Assembly (NCBI RefSeq): GCF_002087235.1
Contig: NZ_MUIO01000002.1
Location: forward strand, 1-64,000
Reading direction: 5' to 3'
Length of the DNA stretch: 64,000 bases
Source of the DNA: Pseudomonas floridensis
Lineage (GTDB): Bacteria; Pseudomonadota; Gammaproteobacteria; Pseudomonadales; Pseudomonadaceae
Positions 17,908 to 28,080 of this stretch are shown piece after piece (the stretch's first letter is position 1; every line of letters starts with the position of its first letter). Both the position numbers and the translations under genes were made by a program. The notes below the pieces were generated by a model. The model did no database searches. It was not told where the DNA came from and was given only the letters and a program-made list of their open reading frames with translations.

Positions 17908-18807
17908 TCAATGCCCGTTATGGTCCCAGATCCAGTTCCACAAGCCGGGTAACCTGACGGGCTCGGCACCTTCCTTGACGGTACGGGCCAGGGCGGCGCG
18001 CTGCAATTGCGCGCTGTCGTCATAAAACGGCCTGGCCGCCAGCTTCACGCCGGTCTGCGCGGCGCTGTCGAGCAGAATCTGCAGGTACTCCCGTGCGTGC
18101 CGGGCGGTATAGCGGTTCAGGTCATGAAAGGTCACCACCACCGGAATCACGCCATCGACCGTCGGCAACTCTCCAGCGGCGATACGTTCGCGCACTTGCG
18201 ACAACTGGCTGACCATGTTCGAGCGACGCCTGAGGCTGAAGTTGTAACCCCATATTTTGCCGTCGTTGGCACTCAAGTCGGTAAGCAGCACATGCAGATG
18301 ATGCTGCTCGTAGGCGCTGAACGTGCGCTGATCATAATTCCAGAACGGCGGGCGCAGTAACGTGGTCGGCGCGCCGGTTATCGCGGCGATGATCGCGCCC
18401 CCCTGAGTCAAGGATTGATCCAGCTCTTGAGGGCTCAACGAGCGATGGTTGGTGTGGTGTGGCGTTGCCGTGTGAAACCCCAGAACATGACCCTCGGCAT
18501 GCTGGCGGTGCATGATCGCCCGCCCCTGATCACTGTTCCCGGCCCCGGTTGCGCCGGTCTGCACGAAAAACACAGCCTTGATGTGCGGCTGTATCGGATT
18601 CTCGGCCAGACTGTCGAGCACGGTCAGCGTCGGATTGTAAAAGGTCGAAGCGCTTGGCCCGTCGTCGAACGACAGCAGGAAGCGAACGGGGGCCTGCTGA
18701 CGCAATCGCTCGCTCGTCTCTGGCGTCAACGGTATCGGCGCGCTGATACAGGCCGACAGGCTCAGGGCAATCGTCAGGACCCAAAGGGCGGTAAAAACAG
18801 ACTTCAT
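17908..18807 (-). CDS. polysaccharide deacetylase family lipoprotein
   Basis: The protein of about 299 residues has a lipoprotein signal (lipobox LSAC around residue 20) and a NodB-type carbohydrate esterase 4 domain: SFDDGPS carries the catalytic and metal aspartates, and GFHTATPHH provides the metal histidines. It should remove N-acetyl groups from a cell-envelope or extracellular glycan at the periplasmic side. The ATG at 18807 is preceded directly by a GTG, which could also serve. It lies downstream of the GNAT-peptidase gene on the same strand after an 87-base gap with a hairpin. Confidence 0.88.
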   Translation of the reverse strand: MKSVFTALWVLTIALSLSACISAPIPLTPETSERLRQQAPVRFLLSFDDGPSASTFYNPTLTVLDSLAENPIQPHIKAVFFVQTGATGAGNSDQGRAIMHRQHAEGHVLGFHTATPHHTNHRSLSPQELDQSLTQGGAIIAAITGAPTTLLRPPFWNYDQRTFSAYEQHHLHVLLTDLSANDGKIWGYNFSLRRRSNMVSQLSQVRERIAAGELPTVDGVIPVVVTFHDLNRYTARHAREYLQILLDSAAQTGVKLAARPFYDDSAQLQRAALARTVKEGAEPVRLPGLWNWIWDHNGH

Positions 18808-18854
18808 CACTGTATTTTCCGAATGACCGGTCTAAAACCTTTTGCCGGTGCTGC

Positions 18855-18877
18855 GGCGCACACACTAGCCGTGCGCC
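18855..18877 (-). other. intergenic hairpin between GNAT-peptidase and deacetylase genes
   Basis: GGCGCAC and GTGCGCC arms (7 bp) flank a 9-base loop. There is no T-run on the minus strand, so it is not a classical terminator; it may stabilise the upstream mRNA end or attenuate read-through into the deacetylase. Confidence 0.35.
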
Positions 18878-18897
18878 AGATTTAAAGCCATGCCTGT

Positions 18898-20025
18898 TCA
18901 TGAAACCTGTGCGCAATCGGAGTCGGTGGGCGTGACCGGATAGACAATCACGGCGGCCCGCAGTTTGTCGGTGCCGAAACAGCTCATGCGGCTGAAGTCG
19001 GCGTGGCTAACCGGCAGGTGCTGACAGTCGATCGCCTGGCGGTGCAGGCTGTGGTCGATATCGGGATCATGCAGGTAGACGAAATCACTGTCGCAATCGG
19101 TGACCATGACCCAATGCGGTGCCTTGGAGCGCGTCAGCCGGTAGCTGCTGATCAGCACCAGCGGCCGCCCTCCTTGCGCCAGCACCTTGGGCAGGTTCAG
19201 CGATTGATTGGTCAGGCGCTGTACGCCGGAGGCGTCCAGCTCGCGGCAGAACTGCTCGTGAACCAGTCGAACCACCTGCTTCTTGGTTTCGCTGCGCACC
19301 CCGCTCAGAAACAGGGGGCCGGACACCGATACCAGCAGTTTCACCGCGAAACCGCGCCGCCAGGCGGCCAGCGCGAGACCTTGCGGGCTGCAGCCGCCGT
19401 GCCCGGAGGTCATGAACACGGTGGTTGCTTCACGCCATATCTGCAATTCCTCGGCTCGCACCATCGCGCGCGCCGGTTGCAAGGCTTTCATGGCCATCAG
19501 CAAGCAGGCCGGGCCGCAGGTGAAGTCCAGAGTTTGCTGATAGTAAGGCACTGAACGACCGTTGTGCCGGGCGTGCTCGACAATCCGTTTTTCGTAACGC
19601 AGGGCCGGGGCGTGATCCTGGTAGTAGTCTTCGACCTGCGCGAAGCGTCGATAACCGCTGCGCTCGTACAGAGCGATGGCGGCAAGGTTGTCAGGGCGCA
19701 CTTCCAGACGCAGGTAGGCGCAATCGCGCTCGACCGCCTGCTGTTCGGCGCGCTGCAGCAATTGCCGGCCAAGCCCCAGCCCTCGCGCCGTATCGGCAAT
19801 GGCCAGCGAATATAGACGCCCCAGCGACGTGCCGCGATGAAACAGCACCAGCGCATAACCTACGAGCTGCGCTTCGCGCTCGGCCACGACCAGGCACGCG
19901 TTGGCGCGGCGAATCATCCAGTGAAAACTGCGCGCCGTCAGCCGGTCGCCTTCAAAGCACTGGTTCTCCAGAAACAGCAACGCCTCGACATCGGCGTCCA
20001 CTGCGTCGCGAAATATAAAGTCCAT
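18898..20025 (-). CDS. GNAT acetyltransferase fused to a C39-like peptidase domain
   Basis: The 375-residue protein joins two domains. Residues 1-150 are a GNAT N-acetyltransferase with the acetyl-CoA loop RGLGLGRQLLQ and the NLAAIALYERSGY helix typical of RimI-like enzymes. Residues 155-375 form a C39-like papain-fold domain with the probable nucleophile in QTLDFTCGPACLLMAM and a histidine in APHWVMV followed by LHDPD. It is divergent, across 92 bases, from a RimK-like ATP-grasp gene; this pairing suggests joint work on a peptide or amide bond. A GTG at 20031 is an alternative start. The substrate is not known. Confidence 0.85.
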   Translation of the reverse strand: MDFIFRDAVDADVEALLFLENQCFEGDRLTARSFHWMIRRANACLVVAEREAQLVGYALVLFHRGTSLGRLYSLAIADTARGLGLGRQLLQRAEQQAVERDCAYLRLEVRPDNLAAIALYERSGYRRFAQVEDYYQDHAPALRYEKRIVEHARHNGRSVPYYQQTLDFTCGPACLLMAMKALQPARAMVRAEELQIWREATTVFMTSGHGGCSPQGLALAAWRRGFAVKLLVSVSGPLFLSGVRSETKKQVVRLVHEQFCRELDASGVQRLTNQSLNLPKVLAQGGRPLVLISSYRLTRSKAPHWVMVTDCDSDFVYLHDPDIDHSLHRQAIDCQHLPVSHADFSRMSCFGTDKLRAAVIVYPVTPTDSDCAQVS

Positions 20026-20042
20026 CTGCACCGCCGTAAAAG

Positions 20043-20072
20043 TTGTGTAACGAAACGGGACATTTCTATAAG
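20043..20072 (+). promoter_or_regulatory. candidate sigma-70 promoter for the RimK-like gene
   Basis: TTGTGT at 20043-20048 and TATAAG at 20067-20072 are separated by 18 bases. The -10 matches consensus at five of six positions, the -35 only at three. It sits about 45 bases before the preferred start at 20118, in the divergent gap. Confidence 0.35.
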
Positions 20073-20117
20073 CGCATGCTTAATAGAAAGGACTGTTTTC
20101 CATCGGATCGATTACCC

Positions 20118-21704
20118 ATGTCAGCGGCGCAGGTGAAGATGAACGAAGTATCGGCTCAACTTGCACTTTCAGCAACAACGAAACGTGCCTATCCCGCAGT
20201 GCCTTTTGTAGCACAGAGTCAGTTGGTGATTATTGTAGAGCGGCTGGAAGACTGGGCATCTTATTTCCCCAGCGAAGACCTGATCAGCGCTCAGGATTAT
20301 CTTGAAAAGCCGCTGAAAGCCACGGCAGGCAGGCGTGTTCAGGTGATTAACCTGTGCCGAAGTTATAAATACCTGGGGCATGGCTATTACTGTTCGTTGT
20401 TGGCCGAGGCGCGCCAGCACAATGTCATTCCTTCAGTGCGGACCCTCAGCGAGTTGACCCGCAAGTCTCTGTACGGGCTGGTGCTGGATGACCTGGACAA
20501 GATTCTCGACAATGCACTTCAGGATCATCCTTATGATGACACTGAGGGGTTTACCCTGACACTTTACTTTGGTCAGACTTCGCTGGAACCGTTGAAAGAC
20601 CTGGCGCAGCAATTGTTCGAAGCCTTTCCCTGCCCCCTCCTGCTGGTCGAGTTTCGCAAGCGGGAAAACTGGCACATCGCAGGCATCAAGGCAGGCGCCT
20701 TGCCACGATTGCGAGACGATCAGCAGGACGAATTCGCCAGCGCGCTGGACGGCTTCAGCCGCAAGATCTGGCGGCAACCCAGTTCACGTCGTGTGGCGCG
20801 CTATGACCTGGCGATTCTGCATGACCCGCAGGAGCAACTGCCGCCGTCCAACGCGCAGGCATTGGCCAATTTCATCCGCGTTGGCCAACGGATGGGGGTC
20901 GATGTCGAGCTGATCGAGAAAAAGGATTACGCCCGACTGGCCGAATACGATGCACTGCTGATCCGCGAGACCACCAGCGTCGACAACCACACCTATCGCT
21001 TTGCCAAGAAAGCCGAGAGCGAGGGGCTGGTGGTCATGGACGACTCGACGTCGATCCTGCGCTGCACCAACAAGGTGTACCTGACCGACCTGCTCAAGAG
21101 CCATGACCTGGGCATGCCGCGCACCGAAATTCTCTACAAGGACCGCCCCGAAGAGCTGGAGAACGTCGCCCGACGCCTGGGTTTCCCGCTGGTGCTGAAA
21201 ATCCCCGACGGTTGTTTCTCTCGCGGCGTGATCAAGGTCAGTACGGCTGAAGAAATGCAGACAGCCACGACTCAGTTGTTCGAGCATTCAGTGCTGTTGC
21301 TCGCCCAGGAGTTTTTCTACACCGAATATGACTGGCGCATCGGCATTCTCAACCGCAAGCCGATCTTTGCCTGCCAGTACTTCATGTCCAAGGGCCATTG
21401 GCAGATCTACAACCACAAGGCCATCGGTGCCGAGATCAATGGTGAATGCCGCACCCTTGCAGTGCACGAAGCCCCCCGTGCCGTGGTCGAACTCGCACTC
21501 AAGACCGCTAACCTGATTGGCGACGGGCTATATGGCGTCGATCTGAAGCAGTCCGGCGACAAGGTGGTGGTCATAGAAGTCAACGACAACCCCAATCTGG
21601 ACGCCGGTATCGAAGACGCCTGCCTGCAGGACGACCTGTACGGCTTGGTGCTGGAGGAGTTCATTCGCCGCCTGGAGCTCAAACGCCTTGGCCAGGCCTG
21701 GTGA
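20118..21704 (+). CDS. RimK-like ATP-grasp ligase
   Basis: The 528-residue protein ends in an ATP-grasp domain of the RimK type: VYLTDLLKSHDLGMPRTE, FPLVLKIPDG, the acidic metal site VIEVNDNPNLDAG and an E-rich region before it. Such enzymes join a carboxylate to an amine, for example adding glutamate to proteins. The N-terminal 200 residues are a separate domain usual for this 'RimK family protein' subgroup and longer than RimK itself (about 300). I place the start at 20118; ATG 20139 is possible. It is divergent from the GNAT-peptidase and followed after 6 bases by a CorA-like gene. The target is unknown. Confidence 0.85.
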   Translation: MSAAQVKMNEVSAQLALSATTKRAYPAVPFVAQSQLVIIVERLEDWASYFPSEDLISAQDYLEKPLKATAGRRVQVINLCRSYKYLGHGYYCSLLAEARQHNVIPSVRTLSELTRKSLYGLVLDDLDKILDNALQDHPYDDTEGFTLTLYFGQTSLEPLKDLAQQLFEAFPCPLLLVEFRKRENWHIAGIKAGALPRLRDDQQDEFASALDGFSRKIWRQPSSRRVARYDLAILHDPQEQLPPSNAQALANFIRVGQRMGVDVELIEKKDYARLAEYDALLIRETTSVDNHTYRFAKKAESEGLVVMDDSTSILRCTNKVYLTDLLKSHDLGMPRTEILYKDRPEELENVARRLGFPLVLKIPDGCFSRGVIKVSTAEEMQTATTQLFEHSVLLLAQEFFYTEYDWRIGILNRKPIFACQYFMSKGHWQIYNHKAIGAEINGECRTLAVHEAPRAVVELALKTANLIGDGLYGVDLKQSGDKVVVIEVNDNPNLDAGIEDACLQDDLYGLVLEEFIRRLELKRLGQAW

Positions 21705-21710
21705 AGCCCG

Positions 21711-22640
21711 ATGATCAAAGGCCTGAAGCTGCATGAAAACCGTCTGCAACCCTGCAATTCACAGGCTGCCCAGGTGCTGTGGTTCAGCAAGCCCGACGCT
21801 CGCGAACGCACACTGCTGCTCGAGCGCTTTCACCTCGATGAGCATGCCGTCGCTTCGGCGCTGGACCCGGACGAGATTTCCCGTATCGAGTTTCATCCCG
21901 ACGCGCTGTTTCTGATCTGGAAACGCCCCGAGAACTATTCGGGCAAGGACAGCTTTTCGTTCGATGTATCTTCTTTCGGGGTCCTGCTCAGGCAGGATCA
22001 GTTGCTGCTGATCTGCGACGATGACCAGCCGCTGACCTCGCTGAACGCCCAGCGACCGCTGCAGCAGCCACTGGATATCTTGCTGGAGATGCTGTTCAAC
22101 AACATTCATCACTATCTGGGGCACTTGAAGGTAATCAAGATGGTGGCGCGTGAACTGCAGCAGAAATTCAATTCGTCACTGGAAAATCGCCATCTGCTGC
22201 AGATGTTCAACCTCAGTGAAAGCCTGGTGTATTACATCAATGCGATTCACAGCAACGGCACGGTGCTGACCCGGTTGCGAAATCATGCCCAAGGCAAGCA
22301 ATACGCTAGCGCCAGCCTGGCGCTGATCGATGACATGATCATCGAGAACGACCAGTGCTACAAACAGGCCGAGATTTATTCGACCGTGTTTGCCGGCCTG
22401 ATGGACGCCCGTGGCAACCTGGTCAACAACAGCACCAACACCCTGCTGCGCAAACTGACCCTGATCAACGTAGTGTTTCTGCCGTTGAACCTGATTGCCG
22501 GGATTGGCGGTATGTCCGAATTCAGCATGATGACCGCGCCGTTGCCTTGGTGGGTCAGCTACCCTGCGCTGCTGGTCGCCATGCTGGGCATGGGCATTGC
22601 GATGATTTACGGGTTGCGCAGGATGGCACGTTCGGCGTGA
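21711..22640 (+). CDS. CorA/ZntB-family inner-membrane metal transporter-like protein
   Basis: The 309-residue protein has the CorA layout: a soluble N-terminal domain, a long helical stalk and two C-terminal membrane segments (about residues 250-300). The canonical GMN motif at the end of the first membrane helix is not intact; the sequence reads GGMSEF. ZntB-like proteins vary here, so ion choice and even transport function are uncertain. It begins 6 bases after the RimK-like stop and is likely in the same operon. Its 3' end stops 4 bases before the convergent DUF1989 gene. Confidence 0.82.
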   Translation: MIKGLKLHENRLQPCNSQAAQVLWFSKPDARERTLLLERFHLDEHAVASALDPDEISRIEFHPDALFLIWKRPENYSGKDSFSFDVSSFGVLLRQDQLLLICDDDQPLTSLNAQRPLQQPLDILLEMLFNNIHHYLGHLKVIKMVARELQQKFNSSLENRHLLQMFNLSESLVYYINAIHSNGTVLTRLRNHAQGKQYASASLALIDDMIIENDQCYKQAEIYSTVFAGLMDARGNLVNNSTNTLLRKLTLINVVFLPLNLIAGIGGMSEFSMMTAPLPWWVSYPALLVAMLGMGIAMIYGLRRMARSA

Positions 22641-22644
22641 GCGG

Positions 22645-23496
22645 TCATTTCTCCCACGCGGCTTTGGCGATCTCCAAACCATGCAGTCCGTTGTAGGCCG
22701 CGCGCGAGGGTGGCTGCCAGCCTTCCAGCAGGCAAGCCTCGAGGCTGTAGATCTCGACCCCCAGCGGTCGGCATACGCTGAGCGGATCCTGCGCATCCGG
22801 GCCCCACATCGGCAGCGACAGATCACCGCCCGGGCAAGTCGACAATGCACACAACAGGTCGATTTCCGCAAAAAACTCCAGATAATCGCCCTGTTTCGCC
22901 GGGCAGGCCTTCATGAAATACATGTCGTCCTGGTTGAGCCCGGTGCACTGAAAGATGTTCAGTACATCATGCACATCGAATTCGGTCAGGCCATGGGGCA
23001 GAACCGCGCGCGTCAGGTTCGAATGGCAGTGATGGTGGAAGTCTTCGCCGGTCAGCATCTTGTTGACGTAAGGGTCGCAGCGCGTGCCCAGCAGATCGTG
23101 AAGCCGACCGCCGTGCTCGTCGATGCCGTACCCGGCCAGACTGTCGTCAGTGATGGTGACCATCGGCCGCAGAAACGGCAGGTTCGACCAGAGCCGGTCA
23201 TGGGTGCTGACATGCGCGCCCTGCAACTGACGGGTTCTGGCCGCCCACAGCCGCTCACGAGGGTCATCGGCGTTCCAGACGTTGAAATCACCCACCTGCG
23301 GCCCCACCGGTGTGGTGACACGAAACACCTGCCCGGCCTTGACCTTCCACGCCCTCCCAGTACGAATCGGCACCTCGAACTGCTCGACCAGCGTGCGCTG
23401 CTGCACGTTGGCGCGTATGCGCTCGTAAAACGCCGTATCCACTTGCAGCGCGGCACCTTTGCTCACTTGATAAGCAGCCGGATAGTCTTTGTACAT
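22645..23496 (-). CDS. DUF1989 family protein (urea carboxylase-associated type)
   Basis: The 283-residue protein matches the DUF1989 family, often annotated as urea carboxylase- or urea amidolyase-associated. Conserved features visible are VGDFNVWNADDPRERLW, STHDRLWSN, the His-rich EDFHHHCHSNL and late cysteines in LSTCPGGDLS, which suggest a metal site. Members accompany urea, guanidine or aminomethyl-compound metabolism, but no such genes flank it here. The function is therefore left open. It is a single gene, converging on the CorA-like gene and 69 bases upstream of dnaE2 on the same strand. Confidence 0.82.
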   Translation of the reverse strand: MYKDYPAAYQVSKGAALQVDTAFYERIRANVQQRTLVEQFEVPIRTGRAWKVKAGQVFRVTTPVGPQVGDFNVWNADDPRERLWAARTRQLQGAHVSTHDRLWSNLPFLRPMVTITDDSLAGYGIDEHGGRLHDLLGTRCDPYVNKMLTGEDFHHHCHSNLTRAVLPHGLTEFDVHDVLNIFQCTGLNQDDMYFMKACPAKQGDYLEFFAEIDLLCALSTCPGGDLSLPMWGPDAQDPLSVCRPLGVEIYSLEACLLEGWQPPSRAAYNGLHGLEIAKAAWEK

Positions 23497-23565
23497 GCAA
23501 GGCCTCTCGTTTACAGAATCGGGGCGATCAACGCTGCAAGTTACGAGCCTGTCTGGCTTGACGGG

Positions 23566-26500
23566 TCACTGAAAATCACGGCTGCGTACATCCAGACCGG
23601 TCAACAATGGCGTGAGGTCGTAGAGCCGCTGGGCAATCAGGTGGCGCACACCGCTCTTGGACTCCAGACGTCCGAACACCTGCAACAGGTGTGAACCCAC
23701 CAGAACTTTACGCTGACGCTCAGCCAGATCGCGCCAGACAACCACATTGACCATCCCGAACTCATCTTCCAGGGTCACGAATGTCACACCGCTGGCCGTG
23801 CCGGGGCGTTGCCGACCTATGACCAGCCCGGCCACGCTGAGGGTCCGGTCATTTTCCAGCGTGAGCAGGTCCCGCGAACTGCGAAAGCGCCTGGCGGCCA
23901 ACTGCCGTCGTAGCAGAGCCAGTGGATGAGGCCCAAGCGTGGTGCCCAGCGTGGCGTAGTCGGCCACCAGATCCTCGGCCACGGTGGGCAGCGGCAGCGT
24001 GACTTGACGCTCTTCGCTGGGCAAGTCATCGAACAACGGGCGCTGGGCTTCCACGCCCGCCACTTCCCAACGGGCGCGATGCCGATGGCCGATCAGGCCG
24101 CGCAAGGCACCGGAATCGGCCAGCGACTCGGCAGCGCGATGGTCCAGTGCAGCACGAATCGTCAGGTCTGTGGCATCGACGAACGCTCGCACCGCACGGA
24201 CTCGTTCAATGCGCAGCGCATCTTCTTCCCGAAAGCCGCGCACCATGCGCAACCCCAGGCGGATCGCCAGGTTGCGCGTGTAATCCGGATGCTCGACGGG
24301 CTCCAGCGTACAGTCCCAGTCGCTGTAGCGCACATCCACCGGGCGGACTTCAATGTGATGACGACGGGCGTCCTGCAGCAATTGATCCGGACTGTAAAAG
24401 CCCATCGGCCAGCTGTTGATCAACGCACAGGTAAAAGCTGCTGGTTCGTGGCACTTGAGCCAGCAACTGGCATAAGTCAGCAAGGCGAAGCTGGCCGCAT
24501 GGGATTCCGGAAAGCCATAGCTGCCGAAGCCTTTGATCTGTTCGAAGATGCGGTCGGCGAATGACCGTTCGTAGCCATTCTTCAACATGCCCTTAGTCAG
24601 ACGCTCGCGATGCGGCTCCAGCCCGCCGTGGCGCTTCCAGGCAGCCATCGAGCGGCGCAACTGATCGGCTTCACCGGGCGTGTAGTCAGCGGCCAGGATC
24701 GCCACTTCCATGACCTGCTCCTGAAACAGCGGCACGCCGAGGGTGCGTTTGAACACCTTTTCCAGCGCAGGCGGATAGGTGATGGCTTCTTCGCCATTAC
24801 GCCGCCTCAGGTACGGATGCACCATGTCGCCCTGAATCGGCCCCGGCCGCACGATCGCCACTTCGATCACCAGATCGTAGAACTTCTCGGGCCGCAGGCG
24901 CGGCAGCATGGCCATCTGTGCCCGTGATTCAATCTGAAACACACCAATGGTGTCGGCACGACTGATCATTTCGTAGGTCGGACGATCATCGGACGGCACA
25001 TCGGCCAACGTCCACTGCTTGCCGCGGTGCAAATGCACAAGATCGAAAGTCCTGCGTAGCGCACTGAGCATGCCCAGGGCCAGGATGTCGACTTTCAGCA
25101 GACCCACCAGATCGAGGTCGTCCTTGTCCCACTGGATGATGGTGCGCTCGGCCATGGCCGCGTTCTCGACCGGCACCAGTGTGTCGAGCGGATGCTCGGA
25201 AATCACGAAGCCTCCCGGATGCTGCGACAGGTGCCGAGGGAAGCCGATAAGCTCATCACTTAGAGCCAGCACGCGCCTGAGCATCGGAGCTTCGGGATCC
25301 AGGCCATATTCGCGCAGGCGCTTGGGCGTCGGCAGCGTATCGCTCCAGCGGCTGAATGCATCGGCCAACGCGTTGATTTGATCCGGCGGCAACCCTAGCA
25401 CCCTGGCCACATCACGCATCGCACCGGAGCCATGGTAGGTACTGGCGACGGCGGTCAGCGCCGCCCTGCCCCGACCATAACGACGGAACACATACTGAAT
25501 GACCTCTTCACGGCGGTCATGCTCGAAATCCACATCGATGTCCGGCGGCTCATTGCGCTCTCTGGAAATGAAGCGTTCAAACAGCAGATTGCTCTTTTCC
25601 GGATTCAATTCGGTGATGCCCAGCGCGTAACACACCACGGAGTTGGCCGCAGAGCCACGTCCCTGACAGAGAATGTACTGGCTGCGGGCAAACTGGACGA
25701 TGTCGTGCACCGTCAGAAAGTAACTGTCGAACTTCATCTCCGCGATCAGTACCAGTTCCTTTTCGACCTGCTCGCGAGTCGAGGCGCGCAGTCCGTCGGG
25801 CCAGCGCCTGCGCACGCCACGCTCAGTCAGCTCGCGCAACCACGACGACGGCGTTTGCCCCTTGGGGACCAGCTCATGAGGGTATTCGTACTTCAAGTGC
25901 CCGAAATCGAAGGTGCAGCGGCGTGCGATGCGCACCGACTCGGCCAACAGCCAGTCCGGGTAAAGCCCGGCCAGCGCATCCTTTGTCCGCAGGTGGCGCT
26001 CGCCATTGGCGAACAGCCGGTGACCGGCCTCCGCCACAGTGGTGTGATGGCGGATCGCGGTCATGGTGTCCTGCAAGGCGCGCCGCCCCCGCGCATGCAT
26101 GTGCACATCGCCGCTGGCCACAGCCGGAATGCTCAGGGACTGCGCCAGCGCGAGCAGGTCGGCAAGACGCTGCTCGTCATCCGGCCCGCGATGCAACCCG
26201 ACCCCCAGCCACAGACGCTCGATAAACCGTTCGCGCAACCAGTTGCCCTGAGTCACGCAGTCTTGCGCATCGCCATCGATGTCCGGCAGCCAGATAGCCA
26301 ACAAGCCACCCGACAGCGCAGCGAAATCATCACGCAGCAGCCGGTACTCGCCCTTTTTGGCACGGCGACGGGCCGCCGTGATGATCCGGCACAGGGTCTG
26401 GTAGCCCATCAGGTCCTCTACCAACAGCACGATCTTCGGCCCGTTTTCAATCTGCATCTCGCTGCCGACGATCAAGGGCAAACCGCTGTCCTTCGACGCC

Positions 26501-26661
26501 TGCCACGCCCGCACGATACCGGCCAGGGTGCATTCATCGGTGATCGCCAGCGCAGCGTAACCGTGGCGGTTGGCTCGCTGAAACAGCTCCTGTGCACTGG
26601 ACGCGCCGCGCTGGAAACTGAAGTTCGACAGGCAATGCAGCTCGGCGTAATCGATGCTCAC
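23566..26661 (-). CDS. dnaE2: error-prone DNA polymerase DnaE2 (ImuC)
   Basis: DnaE2/ImuC is the polymerase of the ImuA-ImuB-DnaE2 translesion mutasome induced by DNA damage. The 1031-residue C-family polymerase has the N-terminal PHP domain ([14 protein letters not shown]), catalytic aspartates in [15 protein letters not shown], the [13 protein letters not shown] segment and a C-terminal OB fold ([13 protein letters not shown]). Length is typical (about 1020-1080; the essential DnaE1 is nearer 1170). The start is a GTG that overlaps the imuB stop by 4 bases. It is the last gene of the lexA2-imuA-imuB-dnaE2 operon. Confidence 0.94.
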   Translation of the reverse strand: MSIDYAELHCLSNFSFQRGASSAQELFQRANRHGYAALAITDECTLAGIVRAWQASKDSGLPLIVGSEMQIENGPKIVLLVEDLMGYQTLCRIITAARRRAKKGEYRLLRDDFAALSGGLLAIWLPDIDGDAQDCVTQGNWLRERFIERLWLGVGLHRGPDDEQRLADLLALAQSLSIPAVASGDVHMHARGRRALQDTMTAIRHHTTVAEAGHRLFANGERHLRTKDALAGLYPDWLLAESVRIARRCTFDFGHLKYEYPHELVPKGQTPSSWLRELTERGVRRRWPDGLRASTREQVEKELVLIAEMKFDSYFLTVHDIVQFARSQYILCQGRGSAANSVVCYALGITELNPEKSNLLFERFISRERNEPPDIDVDFEHDRREEVIQYVFRRYGRGRAALTAVASTYHGSGAMRDVARVLGLPPDQINALADAFSRWSDTLPTPKRLREYGLDPEAPMLRRVLALSDELIGFPRHLSQHPGGFVISEHPLDTLVPVENAAMAERTIIQWDKDDLDLVGLLKVDILALGMLSALRRTFDLVHLHRGKQWTLADVPSDDRPTYEMISRADTIGVFQIESRAQMAMLPRLRPEKFYDLVIEVAIVRPGPIQGDMVHPYLRRRNGEEAITYPPALEKVFKRTLGVPLFQEQVMEVAILAADYTPGEADQLRRSMAAWKRHGGLEPHRERLTKGMLKNGYERSFADRIFEQIKGFGSYGFPESHAASFALLTYASCWLKCHEPAAFTCALINSWPMGFYSPDQLLQDARRHHIEVRPVDVRYSDWDCTLEPVEHPDYTRNLAIRLGLRMVRGFREEDALRIERVRAVRAFVDATDLTIRAALDHRAAESLADSGALRGLIGHRHRARWEVAGVEAQRPLFDDLPSEERQVTLPLPTVAEDLVADYATLGTTLGPHPLALLRRQLAARRFRSSRDLLTLENDRTLSVAGLVIGRQRPGTASGVTFVTLEDEFGMVNVVVWRDLAERQRKVLVGSHLLQVFGRLESKSGVRHLIAQRLYDLTPLLTGLDVRSRDFQ

Positions 26662-28073
26662 GCGAACCAGCCATGCAGCAGAAGCTCGCCGTTTTCACCC
26701 ACGGTGCGATAGGCCCAGGCTCGCTGGCCGGTGGCGGTCTCGACCAGATAGTAATCGCGGCGTACATCGCCACCGTCCCACCAGCCCGACTCGATTCGCT
26801 CGGGGCCGGCCACGATTCGCGCAGAATGTGCTGGCAACGGCTGCGGTTGATGCAGCAGCCAGCCCGGACGGGAATGACCCTGCATGAGCGCGGTGGCCTT
26901 GCTTTCGGTTCTGGACTGCCAGGCACATTCGGGACGATGGTCGGCCAGAGCCCGCAAGCCATTGACCGACTCGTCGCCAAGCCGCGCACGCAGGCGCTCG
27001 CGCAATTGTTCCCAGGGCAACGTCTGTTGCACGCGCTCATCGAACAGCTCGCGATGCGCGGGAACGAAATCCGGCAAATCCTGCGCCAGCAAGCGTACCG
27101 CACGCACCGGGGACGTCACCAACACCTGCTCCAGTCGGCCACGGGCCAGTTCGAACAGCATCGACGCATCGCGCTCGGCGCTGAGCAGGCCGACCTGGAC
27201 AACCGTGTCAGGGCCGTCGATATGCTCCAGATGCAAGGCGAACCGTTGAACGCCACTGTCGCGCCCGGTCAGAAACGTTGCCAGATCGGCGATCAAGCGT
27301 TTGAGCGGGAACAGCAAGGCCTGGTGCGACTCGACATCGAAATTCAGTTCGATGCGCTGGTCGAAAAAGTCCGGCGGCAGATAGCATTCCATCGCCACCG
27401 GGCGTTCGCCCAGCAACGTATCGAGATGCTGCAGCACACTGGCCGGAAAACGCCGCGCCAGGGTGTCGCGTGGCAGGGCCAGGACCTGCCGGACATTGCG
27501 CAGGCCCATGCGAGCCAAAGCGGTCGCCACCTCGCGGCCAAGACCGATACGGTCCACCGGCATCTGCTCCAGCGTACGGCGCAGGTCATGGGGGCAATCG
27601 ATGCTCAGTCCGTCGTGCATGTTGGCCAGCATGCGGGCCGCCACCGGATTGGGGGCCACGACGATGCGATGGCGAAAGCCGAGCCCGGCCAACTCCTCGC
27701 GAAGTCGTGCCTCGAACACCGGCCAAGGCCCGAAAAGACGAAGGCTGGACTCGATTTCCATCAGCAGGACACGGGGGTATTTGAGGCTGACATTGGAGCT
27801 GAACCCATACGCCCAGGCGGCCAGAAACTGCTGCAATCGCTCGGTTTCGGACGGGTCGTGCGCGACCATCGCAAAGCCCGAGACCAGAGCCTGCGCCGTA
27901 CTGAGCGACTGACCGGCGCGCAGGCCCAGTGCCCGCCCCGCCGGGTTGACTGCCTGCAACACCCGGCGCTGCGCACTGCCGCTGATCAAGGCCAGCGGTT
28001 CATCCGGATCGGTATGGCGGCGCATGACGCCATCAAGTGCCAATTGCGGCAGCACAATGCAGGCCCACAGCAT
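26658..28073 (-). CDS. imuB: Y-family polymerase-like mutasome protein ImuB
   Basis: ImuB is a catalytically inactive DinB-like adaptor that links DnaE2 and ImuA to the beta clamp. The 471-residue protein begins [15 protein letters not shown], the standard ImuB N-terminus, which fixes the start at 28073 although the frame runs on upstream. The fingers/palm region ([16 protein letters not shown]) lacks the usual pair of acidic polymerase residues. It starts 7 bases after imuA and overlaps dnaE2 by 4. Confidence 0.92.
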   Translation of the reverse strand: MLWACIVLPQLALDGVMRRHTDPDEPLALISGSAQRRVLQAVNPAGRALGLRAGQSLSTAQALVSGFAMVAHDPSETERLQQFLAAWAYGFSSNVSLKYPRVLLMEIESSLRLFGPWPVFEARLREELAGLGFRHRIVVAPNPVAARMLANMHDGLSIDCPHDLRRTLEQMPVDRIGLGREVATALARMGLRNVRQVLALPRDTLARRFPASVLQHLDTLLGERPVAMECYLPPDFFDQRIELNFDVESHQALLFPLKRLIADLATFLTGRDSGVQRFALHLEHIDGPDTVVQVGLLSAERDASMLFELARGRLEQVLVTSPVRAVRLLAQDLPDFVPAHRELFDERVQQTLPWEQLRERLRARLGDESVNGLRALADHRPECAWQSRTESKATALMQGHSRPGWLLHQPQPLPAHSARIVAGPERIESGWWDGGDVRRDYYLVETATGQRAWAYRTVGENGELLLHGWFA

Positions 28074-28080
28074 AAGAACC

